This document shows, one piece after another, positions 6,345-8,566 of a stretch of DNA of 8,566 nt. The translations under genes were made by a program, and so were the position numbers. The notes below the pieces were generated by a model. The model saw nothing but the letters and a program-made list of their open reading frames with translations. It did not search any database and had not been told where the DNA came from. Position 1 is the first letter of the stretch; each line of letters opens with the position of its first letter. The stretch covers positions 1 through 8,566 of the forward strand of contig JADYZA010000098.1 of NCBI GenBank assembly GCA_020853375.1, read 5' to 3'. The stretch comes from Verrucomicrobiota bacterium. Its GTDB lineage: Bacteria > Verrucomicrobiota > Kiritimatiellia > Kiritimatiellales > Tichowtungiaceae.

Positions 6345-6444
6345 TATGAAATATGAACTATGAAAGATGAAAGTGGGTCTGCGACGCTTTTAAAAATGAA
6401 GGCCAACGCCGTCTGAGTTCCGCTTTCATAGTTCATCTTTCATC
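6345..6444. repeat. Inverted arrays of a 7-base repeat between folB and the SDR gene
   Basis: The left arm is four tandem heptamers (TATGAAA, TATGAAC, TATGAAA, GATGAAA; 6345-6372). The right arm is three inverted heptamers (TTTCATA, GTTCATC, TTTCATC; 6424-6444). Bases 6345-6365 and 6424-6444 are complementary at 19 of 21 positions with a 58-base loop. The right arm runs into the SDR gene and supplies its last codons and its TGA stop. The loop (6366-6423) shows no gene or other clear motif. Confidence 0.75.
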
Positions 6445-7143
6445 TTTTCCCAAAAGATTCTGTCCACCGTCGACGAAAATCGTCTGTCCGGTGATGTGGT
6501 CGCTTTTGAGCAGATAGAGAACAGCGCTGGCAACGTCGGCGGGCGTCGGGCGTTGGCCGAGCGGAATGGTTCCGGCATAGTCCCACGACGGATTATCGCT
6601 GTCCTTCGGCGGCGGAAGGATCGCACCGGGTGCGACGGCGTTGACGGTAATGCCGGGCGCGAGGTCGAGCGCCGCAAGCTTCGTCAGCTCTTCGAGCCCT
6701 TTTTTGCTGAGCATATACGGAATGCAGGTGGTGTCGTGCGAGGTAATCCGCCGGTCGAGCAGGTTGATGATTCTGCCGGTTTTCGTCTGCCGCGCGAATC
6801 CGCGAATCAGCGCCAGCGGCGCGAGCAGGTTCGGCTGAAGCTCTCTCATCACGGCGTCGTACGTGGCATCGGCCAGTTTGGTCTGATGAAAAACAGCGGC
6901 GTTATTGACCAGAATGTCGATTGGTCCGAACTGCTGGAAAACGCGCTCCAGCAGTGTTTCGCACTGCGCCGGATCGCTGAGGTCAGCCTGAATGGTTTTG
7001 GGCGACAGCGCTTTAGCTTCCTTTGCCGAACTCCGGAAATGAACGATCACTTCCGCGCCTTCAGCCAGCAACGCCTCGGTAATCGCGCGGCCGATCCGCA
7101 CCGCTCCGCCGGTCACCAATGCTCTTTTGCCGTTTAGGTTCAT
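6433..7143 (-). CDS. Short-chain dehydrogenase/reductase, pteridine reductase (PTR1/FolM)-like
   Basis: A 236-residue classical-size SDR. The NAD(P)-binding Rossmann turn is TGGAVRIG (11-18): Arg16 replaces the usual Gly, which is the TGxxxRxG mark of PTR1 and FolM. His35-Phe-Arg37-Ser-Ser, after the second strand, fits NADPH preference. NNAA is at 80-83. The catalytic residues are Asp130, Tyr143 and Lys147: Asp stands where most SDRs have Ser, and its spacing (13, then 4) equals that of the PTR1/FolM Asp-Tyr-Lys set. The likely reaction is NADPH reduction of dihydropterins (dihydromonapterin, dihydrofolate or dihydrobiopterin type), which fits adjacent folB. The ATG follows a T6 run and has no Shine-Dalgarno. 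The 5' end exists twice, with a broken copy at 7264-7363. The C-terminal KDER is encoded by a heptamer repeat. Confidence 0.87.
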   Translation of the reverse strand: MNLNGKRALVTGGAVRIGRAITEALLAEGAEVIVHFRSSAKEAKALSPKTIQADLSDPAQCETLLERVFQQFGPIDILVNNAAVFHQTKLADATYDAVMRELQPNLLAPLALIRGFARQTKTGRIINLLDRRITSHDTTCIPYMLSKKGLEELTKLAALDLAPGITVNAVAPGAILPPPKDSDNPSWDYAGTIPLGQRPTPADVASAVLYLLKSDHITGQTIFVDGGQNLLGKDER

Positions 7144-7151
7144 AAAAAATA

Positions 7152-7252
7152 TGGACTGCGGCGGCTTGCCGCCGCTTTTAAAAGCGAAGCTTGCTTCGCG
7201 TTATACCGAAGCAAGCTTCGGTGGTTAAAGCGCAGGCAAGCCTGCGCACTCC
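7152..7252 (-). repeat. Four-palindrome intergenic element, copy 2
   Basis: Read on the minus strand this copy has the same four palindromes in the same order as copy 1: A at 7230-7247, B at 7205-7222, C at 7184-7199 (7-bp arms here) and D at 7158-7175. The centres are again TT, TT, AA, AA on that strand. The arms are nearly identical to copy 1, while the linkers differ in sequence and slightly in length. The ends are again TGGAGTGCG and TGGACTGCG inverted. It lies 8 bp upstream of the SDR ATG, between that gene and a broken duplicate of its own 5' end. Palindrome D followed by T6 (7149-7144) resembles a weak terminator. Confidence 0.9.
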
Positions 7253-7263
7253 AAAATCATATT

Positions 7264-7363
7264 CGATCACTTCCGCGCCTTCAGCCAGCAACGCTTCGGT
7301 AATCGCGCGGCCGATCCGCGCCGCTCCGCCGGTTACCAATGCTCTTTTGCAGTTCAGGTTCAC
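7264..7363 (-). pseudogene. Truncated duplicate of the SDR 5' end
   Basis: These 100 bp match the first 100 bp of the intact SDR gene (7044-7143) at 94 positions, offset by exactly 220. The differences are at 7295, 7320, 7334, 7351, 7355 and 7363: three are synonymous, two change residues (Cys for Gly5, Ala for Val15) and one turns ATG into GTG. It encodes the start of the Rossmann fold (about 33 residues) and then runs on through the palindromic element to a stop near 7178, giving a 61-codon frame that cannot be an enzyme. The GTG overlaps the stop of the membrane-protein gene (TAGTG), so this is probably the original start position of the SDR gene. Confidence 0.85.
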
Positions 7364-7680
7364 TATTCTATATTTCCATCGGCGTCAGGTTTTCTGCTCT
7401 GATCCATTCCTCCAAGGACATAACCAGCTATTCCACTGAGGATGCCAATAATTCCGTTTTCCTTGATAATGTCTAACAGACCAAGAAATATGACGGCAAT
7501 AATGACCATAATGACTGTCGCCAGTCTCAGAAAATTGCCTCTCCGGAAGAGCAACCCAAATGACTTCGCTTGACCGGCTTGAGCTTTGTAAAAAGCAATC
7601 ATTCCGATAATGCCAAACACGATGGTTGTTAGAGCTATAATTCCAGTTGTGCAGAGCAATGTTGCAAGTTTGATGTCCAT
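7363..7680 (-). CDS. Small membrane protein of unknown function
   Basis: I do not recognise this 105-residue protein. It has a hydrophobic N-terminal segment (about 5-30, LATLLCTTGIIALTTIVFGIIGMIAFY), a short basic loop (about 32-52, with FRRGNFLR), a second membrane helix (about 51-70, LATVIMVIIAVIFLGLLDII), a third weaker one (about 75-91, glycine-rich, GIIGILSGIAGYVLGG) and a charged tail. By the positive-inside rule the 32-52 loop is probably cytoplasmic. An AGGGG about 8 bases before the ATG supports the start. Base composition is visibly more AT-rich than in flanking genes. It sits 58 bp after pepA and its TAG stop overlaps the GTG of the SDR fragment by one base, so pepA, this gene and the SDR may once have formed one transcript. 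Confidence 0.75.
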   Translation of the reverse strand: MDIKLATLLCTTGIIALTTIVFGIIGMIAFYKAQAGQAKSFGLLFRRGNFLRLATVIMVIIAVIFLGLLDIIKENGIIGILSGIAGYVLGGMDQSRKPDADGNIE

Positions 7681-7738
7681 ATGTTTTTCCCCTATCGGTT
7701 AGTCACAACAGTTTATCAGGCAGAACGATTCACCCGCT

Positions 7739-8566
7739 TTATTTCATTCCCTTGATCCACTCAATGAGTGTTCTGGCGCCGAAGAGAGTGACGCCGGGGT
7801 CCATCCAGGGTTTGGAAGATTCTTCCCAGGCGGTTCCGGCGATGTCGAGGTGCGCCCACGGAATATCTTCGGGAACAAAGTTGGCGAGGAAGGCCGCGCC
7901 GTTGATGGTTCCGGCGGTTCCGGATTTGCTGATGTTCTGCAGATCGGCGAAGGTGCCTTTCATGTCGTCCATGTTTTCGGGCCAGAGCGGCAGTTCCCAT
8001 AACCGTTCGCCGGCGTCGTCGGCGGTTTTGATCAGCAAGCCGTTCAGTTTGTGACTGTTGCCGACGACGGCGGCGGCGGTATGGCCGAGCGCGGTGATGA
8101 CCGCGCCAGTGAGCGTGGCGAGGTCAACGATAGCGGCGGGTTTGTGCTGCTGAGCGAGCGAAAGGGCGTCGGCGAGGACGAGCCGGCCTTCGGCGTCGGT
8201 ATTGAGAATTTCAATCGTTTTTCCGGCGTGCGATTTGACGATATCGCCGGGGCGGGTGGCGCGGCCGCCGGGCATATTTTCTGCCACGGCCAGCATGCCG
8301 ATGACCGGCGTTTCCGGTTTGAGCAGGGCGACCATCTGCATGGCGGCCAGTACGGCCATGCCGCCGCATTTGTCATAGCGCATCCATTCCATCCCTTTGC
8401 CGGGCTTGAGGGAAATTCCGCCGGAGTCGAAGGTGATGGTTTTGCCGATGATGACAACCGGTTGGGCTTTGGGATTGGTGCCTTTGTATTTGAGCGTGAT
8501 GATCCGGGCGTCCTGCGCGCTGCCTGCCGCGACGGCGAGGATGGCGTTGCAGCCTTTCTTTTTCAG
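7739..8566 (-). CDS. pepA: Leucyl aminopeptidase (PepA, M17 family), C-terminal part
   Basis: The gene runs off the right edge; 275 codons are visible, covering the catalytic domain. M17 aminopeptidases are cytosolic hexamers that remove N-terminal residues from peptides with two metal ions. Visible metal and active-site residues (numbered from the edge) are Lys42 and Asp47 in GKTITFDSGG, Lys54 in ISLKP, Asp65 in MRYDKCGG, and Asp124, Glu126 and Arg128 in the M17 signature NTDAEGRL. Further family marks are LAVAENMPGGRATRPGDIV, ATLTGAVITALG and WAHLDIAGTAW near the C terminus. YDKCGG replaces the enterobacterial YDMCGA, a common variant. The Met at 8392 is internal; the reading frame is open upstream to 8566. 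The N-terminal regulatory domain is outside the window. Confidence 0.96.
   Translation of the reverse strand: MKKKGCNAILAVAAGSAQDARIITLKYKGTNPKAQPVVIIGKTITFDSGGISLKPGKGMEWMRYDKCGGMAVLAAMQMVALLKPETPVIGMLAVAENMPGGRATRPGDIVKSHAGKTIEILNTDAEGRLVLADALSLAQQHKPAAIVDLATLTGAVITALGHTAAAVVGNSHKLNGLLIKTADDAGERLWELPLWPENMDDMKGTFADLQNISKSGTAGTINGAAFLANFVPEDIPWAHLDIAGTAWEESSKPWMDPGVTLFGARTLIEWIKGMK

Noticed and set aside
6496..7137. A 213-codon open frame antisense to the SDR gene
   Set aside because: Shadow of a gene with well-conserved SDR motifs; no domain seen in the antisense product.

Overview
The window reads as a chromosomal stretch from a GC-rich, outer-membrane-bearing (LpxK, so lipid A-making) bacterium. 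The mix of housekeeping genes with many short GC-rich palindromes between genes, especially those built on a GCTTGC/GCAAGC core, suggests the Verrucomicrobiota/Kiritimatiellota (PVC) side of the tree. That assignment is an inference from general style, not a demonstrated placement.

Layout. Bases 1-618 hold the C-terminal part of the primosomal helicase PriA (+). After a 106-bp palindromic element (627-732) comes an OsmC-family protein (757-1191, +). Tail to tail with it is a minus-strand set: a DEDDy 3'-5' exonuclease (1188-1772), a RelE/YafQ-type toxin (1769-2047) and its Phd/YefM-type antitoxin (2047-2310), whose stops and starts overlap. In front of the antitoxin lies a clear promoter (TTGACA, 17 bp, TTTAAT) bracketed by two copies of a palindromic operator. 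Upstream of that is rpoN (2426-3829, -), divergent from a WalJ/YycJ-like metallo-hydrolase (3920-4708, +) and lpxK (4716-5864, +), which look like a two-gene operon. Converging on lpxK are folB (5967-6326, -) and an SDR reductase (6433-7143, -) that carries the TGxxxRIG and Asp-Tyr-Lys signatures of the PTR1/FolM pteridine reductases. Upstream of the SDR sit a second copy of the palindromic element (7152-7252), a broken duplicate of the SDR's first 33 codons (7264-7363), a small unknown membrane protein (7363-7680) and the C-terminal half of leucyl aminopeptidase PepA (7739-8566), all on the minus strand.

How the genes fit together. FolB and the PTR1/FolM-like SDR probably act on the same pterin pool (folate or tetrahydromonapterin-type cofactors). 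LpxK makes lipid A; RpoN directs sigma-54 transcription; PriA restarts replication. The toxin-antitoxin pair has the layout of a self-repressing module and may transcribe the downstream exonuclease.

The most unusual content is non-coding. Two copies of a four-palindrome element share the same internal order, imperfect terminal inverted repeats, and the same orientation directly upstream of a gene. One copy lies between a duplicated gene start and the intact gene. Two other palindrome or heptamer-repeat structures fill the lpxK-folB and folB-SDR gaps. No RNA genes, CRISPR arrays or transposase genes were seen.
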